Assembly: GCA_035566435.1 (NCBI GenBank)
Contig: DATMRF010000136.1
Span: 7,335-71,334 of the forward strand
From: DATMRF01 sp035566435
GTDB lineage: Bacteria; Verrucomicrobiota; Verrucomicrobiia; Limisphaerales; UBA8199
Length of the DNA stretch: 64,000 bases
Direction: 5' to 3'
Positions 44,031 through 52,389 of this stretch are shown here, in pieces. The stretch's first letter is position 1, and each line of letters begins with the position of its first letter. Below the pieces are notes generated by a model. The model made no database searches, was not told the origin of the DNA, and saw only the letters and a program-made list of their open reading frames with translations. The position numbers and the translations under genes are program-made.

Positions 44031-44316
44031 GAGCCGGTCGGGTCGAAGTCTCGCTTGCGGCTTGCTCTCCGGGGGGTTGAGAGTTAGAACCGTCCCGATA
44101 TGTATTTATTCCCTGGTGAACCCGCAGCTCTGCGACGCGTCCGCCTCCATCCCTGCCATCTATGAGCAGCCTAGGTGCTCCCGGCTCCGCAGCCAACTGC
44201 CTCATGAACATCAACCCATGAGAATTTGCAGTGATGACGAGCCGGCCCCCTTCCCGGCGGACGGTCTAGTCTGGCTGCTCAAATCAGGCCCAACCTGAAC
44301 ACCATCCGGTAATCGC

Positions 44317-46152
44317 ATGGAAAGCCCTGCCAATTCTGCTCGCTCATGCCTTCCGGTTACGGCTGGCTCGCGTCTCACCCGGTGGCTGGCCCTGCTTGCC
44401 CTCGGCACTTCCTGCGCGATGCTTGCGACCGCCGCAAGTCCCGACCCGACCGGTATCCCGGTCCGCGGCACGGTGGCTCTCAACCAACCCATCGCCGTTT
44501 ATAACAACTGGTCGGCTTATGATGAGCTTTCGGACAACATCGAACTGACCGAGAGCCTTGCGATGAAGGAGCTCGACGAGATCCTTCGCCTCCGCCGCGC
44601 CGGCGTGCGCATCGATTATTACGTCATGGACGCTTTCTGGTACTCGACCAACGGCGGCTATCGCGAGTTCCGTCGCCCGCACTGGCCCAACGGACCCGAC
44701 CGTTGGCTCAAAGCCTGTCGCGATCACCAAATCAAACCCGGGCTATGGGTCGCCTCCAACGTGCCCTTCCGGCTCGATGTCTTACCCGAGTGGCGCTCGT
44801 CCATGGATGTCACCGGCTCCGCCATGTGCCTTTTCGACGGCGGTTTCCTCCCCCAGTTCATCGATACCCTGCAGTTCTGGTATGACCGCGGCGTGCGCCT
44901 TTTCAAATTCGATTTTGCCAACCTCACGATCGCCACCCCGGCCGCCGCCAAGCGCTTTACCAAAGAAGAGATCATACGACAGAACAGCGACGCGCTGCGC
45001 CAGGCTCTCCAACGTTTCAAGCAGAAAAATCCGGAGGTTCTCTTCGCCGCGTTTAATGGTTTCGGCGGCGATACCGAAGGCACCTCTGCGCCTATTCGCC
45101 AAACCGTGGACCTTCGCTGGCTCGAGGCATTCGACTCCCTTTACTGCGGCGACCCGCGCTTCTCCGACGTGCCGGCGATGAACGTTTGGCGCTCGATGGA
45201 CATTTATTCCGATCATATGGTGCGCTACTACGAAGCCAACGGCGTGCCCTTGGAACGAATCGATAATACCGGCTGCATGTTCGGCGTGGCCGGGACCTGT
45301 TATCAACGCCGCACCGCCGCGTGGAAAAGCATGCTCTTGCTCGAACACGCGCGCGGCGGCTGGATGAATGTGTACTATGGCAATCTCGAACTGATCGACG
45401 ACGCCAAAGCCGAATGGTTCGCCAAGGTCCAAAAGATTTATTTCCCTCTCCAATCTTTCGGCCGGACGTTTCCTTTTGGCGAGTTGCCGGGCCGGGAGCA
45501 ACTCGGGGGGTTCTGTTCCCTCGACGCGAAGGGGGCGCTTTACACCATAGTCAATCCTTCGCAGGCCGTGCGGGTCATCCGGCTTCCCGTGCTGCATCGC
45601 CTGCAGTCACCTCTGGTTTCCGGCCGGCTCCAATTCCGCGATGGCGGTTTCAAACCTCGCTTGTCCCGTGATGAGCTGACCCTTGGCCCCGAACAACTAG
45701 CCGTAGTTGGCTATGGCGAGTACGCCAAACCCAAATACGACCTCGGCGTCCAGGAAGATGTCATGATACCCAAGGAAATTCGTCCCCTCAGCGGGCGGTG
45801 CTCGTTGGACGGAACCAATTCCGTGGTGGCGACGCTCGACGCTCCAGCCACCGGCGATCTTCGTATCGTCCTGCGCCAGTCTGCCTCCGGCAAGCCCGTG
45901 CGTTCCTCCGCTGGCGCCCCTCCCAACGGCACGACCCTGGCAAACCTGCTCAAGCTCGAAGTCTCGCAAAACCACCGCTCTCGGCCGGTTGTGTGCCAAT
46001 ATGACAAGGCGATCTGGAGCGGCCTCTCCTGGGCCGTGGGCGAAGTCCGCCACAACGATCTGGACGCCGGCCGTCCCGTAACCATCCGCGTCACTTCATC
46101 GGAAAAACAACCGGTCAAGTTGAAAGTGGAATGTTTTTCAGTCACCTATTAG
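44317..46152 (+). CDS. Secreted clan GH-D glycosidase (alpha-galactosidase-like)
   Basis: 611 residues with a signal peptide (WLALLALGTSCAMLATAAS). The (beta/alpha)8 core shows PIAVYNNWSAYDELSDN, YYVMDAFWYSTNGGYREF, PGLWVASNVPF and the nucleophile segment VRLFKFDFAN (Asp near 201), as in GH36/GH27-type enzymes. The second catalytic acid is probably in LYCGDPRFSD near 285 (inference). A C-terminal beta domain follows from ~480. Probably cleaves alpha-galactosyl or similar residues outside the cytoplasm; exact substrate not deducible. Divergent from the relic-containing spacer, with a REPIN-like element downstream. Confidence 0.82.
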   Translation: MESPANSARSCLPVTAGSRLTRWLALLALGTSCAMLATAASPDPTGIPVRGTVALNQPIAVYNNWSAYDELSDNIELTESLAMKELDEILRLRRAGVRIDYYVMDAFWYSTNGGYREFRRPHWPNGPDRWLKACRDHQIKPGLWVASNVPFRLDVLPEWRSSMDVTGSAMCLFDGGFLPQFIDTLQFWYDRGVRLFKFDFANLTIATPAAAKRFTKEEIIRQNSDALRQALQRFKQKNPEVLFAAFNGFGGDTEGTSAPIRQTVDLRWLEAFDSLYCGDPRFSDVPAMNVWRSMDIYSDHMVRYYEANGVPLERIDNTGCMFGVAGTCYQRRTAAWKSMLLLEHARGGWMNVYYGNLELIDDAKAEWFAKVQKIYFPLQSFGRTFPFGELPGREQLGGFCSLDAKGALYTIVNPSQAVRVIRLPVLHRLQSPLVSGRLQFRDGGFKPRLSRDELTLGPEQLAVVGYGEYAKPKYDLGVQEDVMIPKEIRPLSGRCSLDGTNSVVATLDAPATGDLRIVLRQSASGKPVRSSAGAPPNGTTLANLLKLEVSQNHRSRPVVCQYDKAIWSGLSWAVGEVRHNDLDAGRPVTIRVTSSEKQPVKLKVECFSVTY

Positions 46153-46198
46153 TCGAGCCTGCGGCAAAGAACGACCCCGCACTTGTCGAAAAAGAAAA

Positions 46199-46287
46199 AG
46201 GTAGGGCGTCGCTGTCCTCAGCGCGCCGCTAAAAAGGGCAGCCTGAGATGGAGCTCACGGCGCGCTGAGGACAGCGACGCCCTACCT
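46199..46287. repeat. REPIN-like inverted doublet, 30-base perfect arms
   Basis: Arms 46199-46228 and 46258-46287 are perfect reverse complements separated by 29 bases. Each arm starts at its outer end with GTAG and then folds into an imperfect hairpin (GGCGTCGCTG, loop TCCT, CAGCGCGCC). GTAG plus a short palindrome is the classic REP layout, and two in inverted orientation form a REPIN. It separates the convergent ends of the glycosidase and LamG genes. Confidence 0.78.
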
Positions 46288-46345
46288 CCTGCTGCAGCTT
46301 TGCGAAACACCTTCGCGAATTCGACAGACGTTCGCCAAAAGCCAG

Positions 46346-48313
46346 CTACTGAACCTGCACGCGGTAGAACTTCTTTGCCCCTGCTGGCGCCACTATGTAA
46401 GGCGAAACGGCGTTGTTCGTTGCCCACGGCCCGGTTACGTCGTTGGCCTCCAGGAGCGTGCCTACCGGCCAGGTCAATTGGACGGCAGTGCCGGCCCGCT
46501 GGATGTTCAACAGGACGCTCGTGGATGCCTTGTAGAGGTTCAGCACTTGCTCCGGCGTGAACGCGTAGTTGAACACGGCCACTTCGTCAACCATCCCATC
46601 AAAGGTTCGGTTGACATTGTTCGCGTCATTGCCAATGTGCGCGCTTCCATCCCACACTGCATTCGCATGTGTGATGGGGTTGTCCGCCGTGGACAGGCCA
46701 TTGGTGTTGACGAGGTACAGCGTGGCGTTCGTTGGAGTTATCACTAGAGCCACGAACGACCATTGGTTGAAAGGAGGTATTAGACCGGACTGAAACTGAT
46801 AGGTCGCAGGATCGTCGTTCCAATTATAGCCGAGTTGGTCGCCACCCTGGTAGCCGATGCCCGCCGCTATGGTGGTGGCACCGCGCGTAACGAACACCCC
46901 GGGCGTGTTTGGGAATTGGGAACCATTCGGATTGAGCCACAGCGTCAGCGTCACGGTGTTGGTATTCAGGTACAACCCTGGAACCGTCACCCATGATTGG
47001 TCGGTGTTGGCCGTGGACTTCAGCGCGTAGTTGGTGTTTTCAAATCCTGGCCAAGTGGGCGGTTGCGGACCGGCAATGGCGTAGAAACCATTCGTGGCGG
47101 CGCTTTCGTACCTTCCGGCAAGTCCGCCCGCGTAGTCGTAAGCCGGCGGGTTGGTGGCCGGATTACCGGTTTCGTTCAGGCGCCAGTGCGCGACGGGATT
47201 GGCAGCCAGGACGGCGTTTTCATAAGGCGTTCCGCTGGGTTGAGCCAGCGTCAGGGTCGCTGGAGGGGCGCTAGTGACCGCGCCGGCGCCGGCCGTGTTG
47301 GTCACCACCAGGGTGTAAGCAGCGACATCCGCCGAACCGACATTCGTGATGATCAGGGTATCGGTCAACGCGCCGGAGATGTTGCCTCCATTGGCGATAT
47401 TCGTGCCGTACTTCCTCCATTGATAACTGAGCGGAGTGCCGAGGACAGTCGCGCTGAACCGCGCGGTTCGCCCCGGGTAGAGCACTCGGGAGACAGGTTC
47501 AACCACAATCTGCGGCGGGAGCGGCTGGACGCTCGCGATGTTAATGCTGCGGACGTAGAAATCAGTAGCGCTGTTAGCGGGGTCCGAGGCGGCGTCGTAC
47601 ATCTCGAACTGGATCCAATTGATCGAGCCGGAGTTCTTCAATGTTCCAGCAATCGTGTAGGCCAGCCCCGGGTTATTCAGCGGCGTCAAGGTGAGTTGAT
47701 AGTCGTCCGGGCCGGTCAGCGTGAAATCGAGTCGCGTTCCCGCGGCGGTATTCGTATCGGAAAGGGAGCTGTAACTATTTCCGCCGCCGTCACCGATTTT
47801 CCAGATACCTAGATTGGTATCATAGGGATAGTAGTCGAACATGAATGCCGCCAATCTCTCAACCGACCCCGCGCTGCCCGAATAAACGTTATTGGTGCCG
47901 GAAACGAGCTTGATGGAATATCCGCGGAAGAAATAACGATTCGTAGGATTCTCGAAGACAGTACTGAGCGTCTGACCGACCTGCAGCGCAGCGAAGCCAC
48001 GACCGGCTTCGGCCAGATCGGTGCCTGGCGGTCGGCCCATGGGGTTGAACAGCGTCCACGCCAGCCCCAGGTGGTTGTACGGTGACGAGCTGTCCATTCC
48101 CTGCTGGATGGCCGAGCCGCCCGTCCCATTGAAGTTCCAAGGAGTAAAGCCGACCCCTCCGTTTTGCCCGGCGGACCAGCCAGCAGCGTAGGTAGGATCA
48201 GTCGCGTAGTCGGCGGCGATCTGTGCATAGCCGAGGCCGCCGAGCATGGTCGTTGCTCCCCAAACGACGCACGCCATGGCTACGCCGCGACTGACCATAA
48301 AAAGCCTTTTCAC
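46346..48313 (-). CDS. Secreted LamG/Ig-like protein, paralogous N-terminus to the PEP-CTERM neighbour
   Basis: 655 residues with a signal peptide ending GYAQ. N-terminal domain (~30-265): ATDPTYAAGWSAGQNGGVGF, AEAGRGFAALQVGQTLSTVF and a closing WIQFEMYDAASDPAN. Then an Ig-like domain (PPQIVVEPVSRVLYPGRTAR, YQWRKYGTNI) and a LamG-like domain (PVAHWRLNETGNPATN ... DEVAVFNYAFTPEQVLNLYK), ending in the terminal beta-domain (KKFYRVQVQ). It lacks a PEP-CTERM tail although the homologous N-domain next door carries one. Probably a surface or matrix glycan-binding protein. Confidence 0.85.
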   Translation of the reverse strand: MKRLFMVSRGVAMACVVWGATTMLGGLGYAQIAADYATDPTYAAGWSAGQNGGVGFTPWNFNGTGGSAIQQGMDSSSPYNHLGLAWTLFNPMGRPPGTDLAEAGRGFAALQVGQTLSTVFENPTNRYFFRGYSIKLVSGTNNVYSGSAGSVERLAAFMFDYYPYDTNLGIWKIGDGGGNSYSSLSDTNTAAGTRLDFTLTGPDDYQLTLTPLNNPGLAYTIAGTLKNSGSINWIQFEMYDAASDPANSATDFYVRSINIASVQPLPPQIVVEPVSRVLYPGRTARFSATVLGTPLSYQWRKYGTNIANGGNISGALTDTLIITNVGSADVAAYTLVVTNTAGAGAVTSAPPATLTLAQPSGTPYENAVLAANPVAHWRLNETGNPATNPPAYDYAGGLAGRYESAATNGFYAIAGPQPPTWPGFENTNYALKSTANTDQSWVTVPGLYLNTNTVTLTLWLNPNGSQFPNTPGVFVTRGATTIAAGIGYQGGDQLGYNWNDDPATYQFQSGLIPPFNQWSFVALVITPTNATLYLVNTNGLSTADNPITHANAVWDGSAHIGNDANNVNRTFDGMVDEVAVFNYAFTPEQVLNLYKASTSVLLNIQRAGTAVQLTWPVGTLLEANDVTGPWATNNAVSPYIVAPAGAKKFYRVQVQ

Positions 48314-48348
48314 GAGTCGCTCCCGCGGCTTGCGCGGACTCCGAGTTC

Positions 48349-49173
48349 TTACTTGCGCCGGCGCAAGAAGATAAGGCCGCCAGCTCCCAACCCGATAAGC
48401 GCCAGGGTGGAAGGCTCAGGGACTGTGATCGTCATGCTGCTAATTTCAAAATTATTGGCAGTGTCGTTCGGCCCAGCGGAAACGCCGTCCCATAAGCGGA
48501 AGTCAACCCAGGTAATGGGCCCGCCCGCGAGCGTTCCAGCATGCGTGTAAGGGGTTGCCCCGTTCAGCGGCGTCAGGGTGAGTGAATAGGCGGTCGCCGA
48601 GGTGAGCGTGAGATCGAGCCTCATGCCCGCCGCCCCGGTGGTGGCAGGAGAGAGACCGGTACTCACGCTACCGCTATCGTTGAGATGCCAGAAAGTTGTG
48701 CCGTAGTTGAATACAGAGAGCCGGAGCGCAGCCGTGTTGTTACCAGGAGCAGTGTTGTCGGGGCCACTTGTGAACAACATGTCAAATCCGCGATAAAAAT
48801 TGAATGCGGTGGGGTTGTCTATGACAGTCTCGAGCGTCTGACCGGGCTGCAACCCGCCCACTTCACTAATGCCACGCCCGGCATTGGCAAGACCGCTGTT
48901 ATTGGCATGGGTGAACAGTGTCCACGACGTCCCGAGAGGTGACGAAGTGGTCATCCCTTGATATGTCCCGGCCGGTGTGGGGTCGGTCCCATTAAAGCTC
49001 CAGGCTCCGAAGCCGGACCCGCCGTTTTGCCCGGCTGACCATCCGCCGCTGTAGGTGGGATCGGTCGCGCCGTCGGTGGCAATTTGCGCCGAGCAGACAC
49101 TTGGCATTATTGCCGTCGCGGCCGAAAGGGCGCACGCGGTGGCCGCGCCGCTCATCAGAAAATGGCTTCGCAT
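48349..49173 (-). CDS. PEP-CTERM sorting-domain protein
   Basis: 274 residues. The ATG at 49173 is preceded by GGAAGGGGG and followed by a signal peptide (ACALSAATAIMPSVCSAQ); an in-frame ATG at 49242 would duplicate the MRSHF start and has no ribosome site. The single domain matches the N-terminus of the upstream paralogue (ATDPTYSGGWSAGQNGGSGF, GRGISEVGGLQPGQTLETV). It ends with a PEP-CTERM signal: VPEPSTLALIGLGAGGLI then FLRRRK. Such tails are processed by exosortase and deliver proteins to the extracellular matrix; no exosortase gene is in the window. Confidence 0.92.
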   Translation of the reverse strand: MRSHFLMSGAATACALSAATAIMPSVCSAQIATDGATDPTYSGGWSAGQNGGSGFGAWSFNGTDPTPAGTYQGMTTSSPLGTSWTLFTHANNSGLANAGRGISEVGGLQPGQTLETVIDNPTAFNFYRGFDMLFTSGPDNTAPGNNTAALRLSVFNYGTTFWHLNDSGSVSTGLSPATTGAAGMRLDLTLTSATAYSLTLTPLNGATPYTHAGTLAGGPITWVDFRLWDGVSAGPNDTANNFEISSMTITVPEPSTLALIGLGAGGLIFLRRRK

Positions 49174-49354
49174 GGCCCCCTTCCGGGCGGAGGCGGCTGT
49201 TTGTTCTGTGTTCGGGATGCTGGGCGAAAAATGGCTTCTCATGCTGGTACCGCTGGTTGATGGTTTGTGGTGCTAGCTCTGCGAATTCTTTACCACAAAT
49301 TGACCATTTTGGCAATAGCTCAATCGGACTACGTGCAAACCCCAAAAGCGGAAA

Positions 49355-50905
49355 TCAGGCGTAATTGAAGGCTTTGATGAAAGGTTCGAGTCGGGTCATG
49401 TACGGTTCAAGGTACTTCTGATAATTCCGCCAACGGCCGACCGCCGTCCGGTAAAGGGGCCTTCTCACGTCCGCGTGCGATGGCGACCGCACGCGCTTCG
49501 CGCTCGCATGCTCATAGAATTTCAGGACGTTGTCCTCGAACCCCACGCCCAGAAACCCCAGTACCGACCGAGCCACGGATGGAAGGTCGTCTATCATCTC
49601 CTCGTAGCGGACATACCTCCACTGATCCCCCATGCGCGGGAGCATCTCGAGCCAGAACCCCATCACGTTGGCGTACTGATTCACGGTTCCCTCAATGCTG
49701 TGGTAGGAGGAGCTGATCGGTGTGAGCGGCAGGGCCTGCATGAAGCAACTGACGACCACGTCGCGCGGATCGCGCAGCGCGATGAGGAATTTCGTCTCGG
49801 GAAAAACCCGCACCACCATGGGAATCATTAAATTCAACGCCGGGTTCTTATCCAGGAGCAGGCGGGCGCCGATTTTGGCGCGAAGGAGCAGCTCGGCGCA
49901 ATGGAAATAGTTTTCACGCGCGTGGCAAAGCAGGCTGGGCGGAACCGAGTCGAGCGCCTGGAGAATGCTCGTTCCCTCCGGAAAATCGCGGATAAGAGGC
50001 AGGTACGCCTCGTCGTGCATGAGCTTCGTCTCTTCGGCACTGATCACGTCGCTGTGGGCGTCGAGCACCTGCTCCAGGAGGGTTGTGCCGGAGCGCGGAT
50101 GGCCACACAGCAGCGCAATGCGCCGGGGCGGCTGGAGCTTGGCGGCCTCAGCGCGCCAGCGGTCCAGGACGGCGGTGGTAATGGTTTGCTCCATTTCCTT
50201 GGCGCGGTTTTGCATGTGCTGGACTGTGGCAGCGTGCGGCCCCGCATAGGGGCGTAGAATGGCCTTGGCTTCCAACAGCGCGACCATGGCCTCGTCGTAT
50301 TGGGCCTCGCCGTCCAGGATGCCGGCCAGCTCGTATGCCGCGCGGACGCGCACGTGAACGACGGCCGCGGGATTCGTCAGGAGCTCGCGCAGCACCGGCT
50401 TGGCCTCCTGGATGTTGCCGCGCAGCCGCGTGAGCATCGCCTCGGCGAGCAGTACGCGCGGCTCCTTTCGATCAATCTGCGCCGCGCGGGCAACCAACTC
50501 GGCAGCCTCGTCTATGCGCTGCTCGCGAAGGTAAAGGTCTGCCAGCGTGATCAGCGAGCCGACTGAGACGCCCTTCTTCTGACTGGCGCGCGCGAGGTAG
50601 GCCACGGCCATGTCGAGCTCGTCGAGCTCCATGCAAATCCAGCCCGCCCGCTCAAGGGTGTGGGCGCGATCCTTGGAAATTTGCACCGCTTTCTCGACGT
50701 AGCGTTCGGCCGCGGGAAAGTCGTAACGCCGCCCATAGGCACGCGCGAGATCGAGGAGCCGGAGCGGGTTGAATGGCTCTTTATGGGCCACCCGCTCAAT
50801 CAAGCTGATGCTCTTCTGGTAATCCTGTTGGCCCCACGCCTCCGCCGCCTCCCGAAGCAATCGTTCGCGCGCTGCCTGCGATTTGTCTTGTGGTGGCCGG
50901 CTCAT
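49355..50905 (-). CDS. TPR-sulfotransferase fusion protein
   Basis: 516 residues from ATG 50905. Residues ~10-230 are TPR repeats (LLREAAEAWGQQDYQKSISL, LLDLARAYGRRYDFPAAERY). The C-terminal half is a PAPS-dependent sulfotransferase: 5'-phosphosulfate loop CGHPRSGTTLLEQVLDAHSD near 280 and 3'-phosphate motif FLIALRDPRDVVVSCF near 385. The TPR-sulfotransferase fusion is widespread in environmental bacteria and resembles tyrosylprotein sulfotransferases; acceptor unknown. An upstream in-frame start would add 35 atypical residues. Confidence 0.9.
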   Translation of the reverse strand: MSRPPQDKSQAARERLLREAAEAWGQQDYQKSISLIERVAHKEPFNPLRLLDLARAYGRRYDFPAAERYVEKAVQISKDRAHTLERAGWICMELDELDMAVAYLARASQKKGVSVGSLITLADLYLREQRIDEAAELVARAAQIDRKEPRVLLAEAMLTRLRGNIQEAKPVLRELLTNPAAVVHVRVRAAYELAGILDGEAQYDEAMVALLEAKAILRPYAGPHAATVQHMQNRAKEMEQTITTAVLDRWRAEAAKLQPPRRIALLCGHPRSGTTLLEQVLDAHSDVISAEETKLMHDEAYLPLIRDFPEGTSILQALDSVPPSLLCHARENYFHCAELLLRAKIGARLLLDKNPALNLMIPMVVRVFPETKFLIALRDPRDVVVSCFMQALPLTPISSSYHSIEGTVNQYANVMGFWLEMLPRMGDQWRYVRYEEMIDDLPSVARSVLGFLGVGFEDNVLKFYEHASAKRVRSPSHADVRRPLYRTAVGRWRNYQKYLEPYMTRLEPFIKAFNYA

Positions 50906-51294
50906 GTGCGAAAAGAGCGATTTTGAGAGGGCAGTTGACCGTGTCCAGCGGATGCGCGTTCCCCATGCCCGCTCCCGTTGCAAACCTCCCGGGCCGTGCG
51001 GCAGTTTCACCTCGCCTTTAGTCGGTCTTCCGGGTCATCAATTGCTGGATCGGTCGGGATTTGTTCTTCACGCCGAGCGGCAGGGTAAACACCGACACGT
51101 CTTTGCAGCAAGGGAAAAGCCGGGACGTTAATCACTTCTGCGTCTCTGCGGTCTTGTACTCCTTGAAGGTGAACAGCAAGGCAGCCTGGGGGCATGAAAG
51201 CAAATGAGCCGGTTCCCTAGACCCCGTTCTCTTTCTCCACGCGGGAATCGAGTATTCCGATGCGCTCCCCACTCCACCACGCTCCCCACGCTCC

Positions 51295-51390
51295 GTGGGA
51301 CGGTTGGGACGGTCTGGGACGGCTGTGGGACGGTTGCAAGAGTGAGAATCGCCCGTGTTTACCGGCCTTGGGACGGTGGGACGGCTGTAC
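51295..51390. repeat. GGGACGG-rich repeat block with CCCGTGTTTACCGG
   Basis: GGGACGG recurs at 9-11-base spacing (TGGGACGGTT, GGGACGGTCT, GGGACGGCTG, TGGGACGGTT), then GAATCGCCCGTGTTTACCGG and two more TGGGACGG units. The reverse complement resembles the 16887-17275 block (GTCCCA units around CCGTGTTT-type core in opposite orientation). Confidence 0.65.
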
Positions 51391-51450
51391 ACCCCCAAAC
51401 CACCCCCCTACCCCCCCACGCTCCTCCTCGTCCTCTTTCTCTTCCTCCTC

Positions 51451-51510
51451 CTCCCGCGGCTAACCGCGGCTAACCGCGACTAACCGCGACCAACTTCGCC
51501 TACCTTCAAC
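51451..51510. repeat. Period-10 array, unit TAACCGCGRC
   Basis: Successive decamers CTCCCGCGGC, TAACCGCGGC, TAACCGCGAC, TAACCGCGAC, CAACTTCGCC, TACCTTCAAC. Register is exactly 10 with decay to the right. Confidence 0.8.
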
Positions 51511-51580
51511 CAGCTTTTCCGCATCCGTCCAACTGGCTCGGTATGGTTCAGGCGCTTTTTCAATTCCCCCCAAGAACCCA

Positions 51581-51630
51581 TCTGGAGCCATCTGCAGCCA
51601 TCTGCACCTGTGTGCACCCTTGTTCTTCGG
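51581..51630. repeat. Period-10 array, unit TCTGSAGCCA
   Basis: TCTGGAGCCA, TCTGCAGCCA, TCTGCACCTG, TGTGCACCCT, TGTTCTTCGG: five consecutive decamers, degenerating to the right. Confidence 0.75.
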
Positions 51631-51650
51631 CGGCTGGTCGAGATTGCTCG

Positions 51651-51770
51651 CCCCCCCAGCTCCCGATAGCTCCCGATAGCTCGCGCTCCCAGCTCCCAAT
51701 AGCTCCCGGTACCTCCCGCTCGCCTGTCCCCGCAGCGGCAGCTATCGGCACCTATCGGCAGCCATCGGGA
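51651..51770. repeat. Two adjoining period-10 arrays (CTCCCGATAG and CTATCGGCAN units)
   Basis: First part: TCCCGATAGC twice, TCGCGCTCCC, AGCTCCCAAT, AGCTCCCGGT, ACCTCCCGCT. Second part from 51731: CGCAGCGGCA, GCTATCGGCA, CCTATCGGCA, GCCATCGGGA. The two unit types (CCGATAG and CTATCGG) are reverse complements at their core, so the arrays form a loose inverted pair. Confidence 0.75.
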
Positions 51771-51890
51771 CCAAAGTTGAAATTCCCCGTGATTACCACC
51801 TCGTTGTGCCCTCTGCGCTCTCTTGTGGCCATTCCGTCGCCGTTGCCCCATCCCACTCCAGATTGCTGAAGCTTGGTCCCGGCAGAAACT

Positions 51891-51920
51891 CGACCAATCT
51901 CGACCAATCTCGACCGGAAT
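51891..51920. repeat. Period-10 array, unit CGACCAATCT
   Basis: CGACCAATCT, CGACCAATCT, CGACCGGAAT: two perfect and one partial decamer. Confidence 0.7.
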
Positions 51921-51951
51921 TAAATTCCTCCCCCGTTCCTGCCCCGCTCCA

Positions 51952-52239
51952 GACGCCAACGGCGTCGGTCATACCAGCGCCGGGCAACGCCCGGGGTAAT
52001 GGACCCACAATCCATTGCCAGCGCTGAAAGCACGATTCATAGAGAATGAGGCAGGCCGTTGGCCAACGAGGGAATCAATTGGCGCGCGTACCCAGCGCGC
52101 TGCGCTGGGCTGATATGATGCAGGCCGTTGGCCTGGGGACAACGCGCAACATGAAATTCTTTGAATCAGTGTGGCGCCAGGCGTGGGTAATGACAGACGC
52201 TGAAGCGTTGGGCTATTTCCAATCATCCCTCCGGGATGA
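51952..52239. repeat. Train of short perfect hairpins with three-base loops
   Basis: GACGCC-AAC-GGCGTC (51952-51966), CCGGGC-AAC-GCCCGG (51980-51994), GGCC-GTT-GGCC (near 52053), CCCAGCGC-GCT-GCGCTGGG (near 52091), AGGCC-GTT-GGCCT (52122-52134) and TCATCCC-TCC-GGGATGA (52223-52239), plus ACGCT-GA-AGCGT near 52199. Loops AAC and GTT are complementary, i.e. the same loop on either strand. Similar hairpin-rich intergenic elements are familiar to me from planctomycete and verrucomicrobial genomes, unverified here. Confidence 0.65.
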
Positions 52240-52389
52240 AGACCATTAAAAGTTAGTGGCATTGGATTAAAAATCTGCGCTGCGTGCATTTGCTGCCGAG
52301 AGCGGTGGGACGTTGCGAGACGCGCCCGGCGAGAGCTCACTCAACCGAACGGCCTTGCGATCTCGCCAGAATTTCCTATATCCATCCGC

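Larger units (their letters stand above)
43420..44316. other. 897-base spacer with gene relics
   Basis: Between the GSDH-like gene and the divergent glycosidase. Two minus-strand relics are visible: a 61-codon frame (43521-43706) and the last codons of a MacB/FtsX-like permease (43947-44030). No intact gene recognised. Confidence 0.5.
50906..52389. other. 1484-base repetitive non-coding spacer
   Basis: No credible gene. In order: a TGGGAC/GGGACGG block with CCCGTGTTTACCGG (51295-51390); pyrimidine-rich tract (51390-51455); several arrays with period 10 (51451-51510, 51581-51630, 51651-51770, 51891-51920); a train of short perfect hairpins with three-base loops (51952-52239). A plus-strand promoter for the Tricorn-like gene should lie in the last ~130 bases but no clear one was seen. 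Confidence 0.75.

Noticed and set aside
46199..46287. Bidirectional rho-independent terminator
   Set aside because: Arms are very long, the loop is 29 bases and no T-tract follows; REPIN architecture fits better.
51451..51920. CRISPR array
   Set aside because: Units are 10 bases without spacers and differ between arrays; no cas gene is present.
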